64,000 bases of DNA from Pictodentalium vernedei (taxonomy: Eukaryota > Mollusca > Scaphopoda > Dentaliida > Dentaliidae): NCBI GenBank assembly GCA_031216915.1, contig CM062290.1, positions 170,271,453 to 170,335,452 on the forward strand, read 5' to 3'. The notes beneath the pieces are model-generated. The model had not been told where the DNA came from and did no database searches. It saw only the letters and a program-made list of their open reading frames with translations. Positions within the stretch are counted from its first letter, which is position 1. The number at the start of each line of letters is the position of its first letter. A program made the translations under genes and the position numbers. Positions 62,567-64,000 of this stretch are shown here, piece by piece.

Positions 62567-63070
62567 ATTATTAATATATGGGTTCTGAAATTTCAGTTTA
62601 TCAGTGAAATTGAAATTGATAGTGCAATTGTAATTTAATTTGACTGATTCCACTTTTTGAAACTAAATGGTGATCACATGTGTTCTGAATGGGAATTACA
62701 ATGGAGGCCACTTTACTGGCAATTTCCGTCCACTCATTGACATTTTATGAGGTCAGCCAACAGAGCAATATATCAGCAGTTTAGCACAATATATCAGCAG
62801 TTTAGCACAATGAATTTTTCAATTCATGAAACATGCAAATGAAATAGAACAAATGTTATCAATGGGAGATTACTTTCATCATCCTTGGAAAATGCTATCA
62901 GTAGGGAGTTTACCACTTGTAAGAATTCTGAGTTTATGCTGGCAACTAAGGGCAAGAGCGATTACCCACCTGAAAATGACAAGCCTTTAATATACATGAA
63001 TCATATCAAATAAAACAGAGAAAAGAATGTGCAATTTGTGAGTTGATTCCATTGACCATAAGCTAAAGTC
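62567..63070. other. No recognisable gene
   Basis: Contains a 21-bp-period duplication of 'caatatatcagcagtttagc' at about 62765-62808. Nothing coding. Confidence 0.45.
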
Positions 63071-63077
63071 GTGCTTA

Positions 63078-64000
63078 TTAGCTCATCTGACTGAAAATCA
63101 GTGTGAACTTTAGTGATCCATGGTCCATCATCCATCATCTGTCAACCATGAACATGGCTTTTGCTCCTTCTCCAAAACCACTGAACTGATTTAAGTTAAA
63201 TTTGAGGTGATTGTTCTAACATCACATTTTGCTTTTGTTCAAATCAACTTGCCCAGCCCATAGGAAGGGGGGGTGGGAGAAAATGTTCCCAGATTTAAAA
63301 AATATATCTTCCTCTTATGAACCAGTGGGTACAATGACTGGATATTTGGACCTGAGCTTCCTTTTGAGGTGTAAAATCAAGTTTTTTCAAATGAAGTTTA
63401 TGGAGCAATGTTTGATTGACAATATTTTTTATTTCCAAACAAACAATATAAAAAGTACAAAAAACAGAGATTACACAATAATAACGTAAACTGTGAATTA
63501 GAAAATGGATCCAGAGGAAAGCTAATGCTCATGTAAGCTGTCTCCACCTTAGGATTGAACAGTTTGGAGTTTGAACGTCCCAAAATCACTTTTTGTTGTA
63601 CCTGGAAAGTGGTAATCTGAAAAGTGAGGTAAGATTATATAACAGAGGTTTTTGTTTTTGAATGGTGAATGTTGTAATTGGAGGTAGAGGTTGGAGTAGT
63701 TCGACTGGCTGAGTGGGTACTATGGCTGTTGGGCTCCTGTCAGATGGACGAAGATAGGTGGAACCCGACCAGTTAAGACAGTCTGGCAAGAAGCGCATTC
63801 AGGTTGGAATCTGGGCAAAGCACCCATTTGGATCAGCGACGTTGAGCGATCAATATATTGAATATGCCATGTTGGAGATTGCAGTGTTGATTTCGGTACA
63901 TGATCTACTGATTGTCAACCGAATCTACGAGTTGCCTCAATATATCTTTGAAGAGAAAGATTGCAGAGTTGGTTTGTACGTTGAAGTTGACATTGCCGTA
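63078..64000 (+). repeat. Start of a hairpin-headed dispersed repeat, and window end
   Basis: Head TAGCTCATCTGACTGAAAAT then CAGTGTGAACTT at 63079, followed by 'gtgatccatggtccatcatc' and the phrases 'caaatcaacttgcccagcc' and 'gaccttgagcttccttttgag'-like, which parallel 15120-15300. The last 400 bp hold nothing recognisable. Confidence 0.45.

Overview
This is a 64 kb stretch of an AT-rich animal nuclear genome. It has long introns, dense transposon debris and no prokaryotic gene organisation. The DIRS-type retroelements, tRNA-derived SINEs and hairpin-headed dispersed repeats suggest a marine invertebrate, most likely a bivalve mollusc. That placement is inference from repeat style, not from a marker gene. 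The one host gene I can support is on the + strand: a ZFYVE21 orthologue (FYVE-type zinc-finger, PI3P-binding endosomal/focal-adhesion protein). Five phase-compatible internal exons were found at 2546-2602, 12704-12872, 27731-27812, 34792-34895 and 41365-41495. The start-codon exon(s) and the short last exon were not found and probably lie outside the window. The introns are about 10.1, 14.9, 7.0 and 6.5 kb and are built largely of mobile elements. Layout: 1-12.7 kb holds small DNA transposons and foldback MITEs, a SINE, a LINE remnant and exons 1-2. 12.9-27.7 kb is intron 2, with hairpin-headed repeats, a SINE, a hAT-like element and a puzzling HHCRQC-coding segment. 27.8-34.8 kb is intron 3, with a BED-finger/hAT relic, a tandemly duplicated DIRS tyrosine-recombinase fragment with long G-tracts, and an array of units of about 166 bp. 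34.9-41.4 kb is intron 4, with a structurally complete but reverse-transcriptase-less DIRS element (E1, 34995-39360) inserted into a TTAA foldback MITE. 41.5-62.0 kb is a nest: a decayed DIRS element (E4) is split by a repeat block of about 13 kb; that block contains a separate 1 kb inverted-repeat element and a 9.3 kb DIRS element (E2); E2's recombinase gene is itself split by another copy of the block repeat. 62-64 kb holds another foldback MITE and the head of a hairpin-headed repeat. The most informative architecture is in the DIRS elements. E1 and E2 have long inverted terminal repeats, and both have an internal complementary region whose reverse complement equals right-end plus left-end joined, the signature of the circular-intermediate mechanism of DIRS elements. 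Every DIRS copy here carries disabling lesions: an RT deletion, frameshifts, loss of the catalytic Tyr, and insertions.
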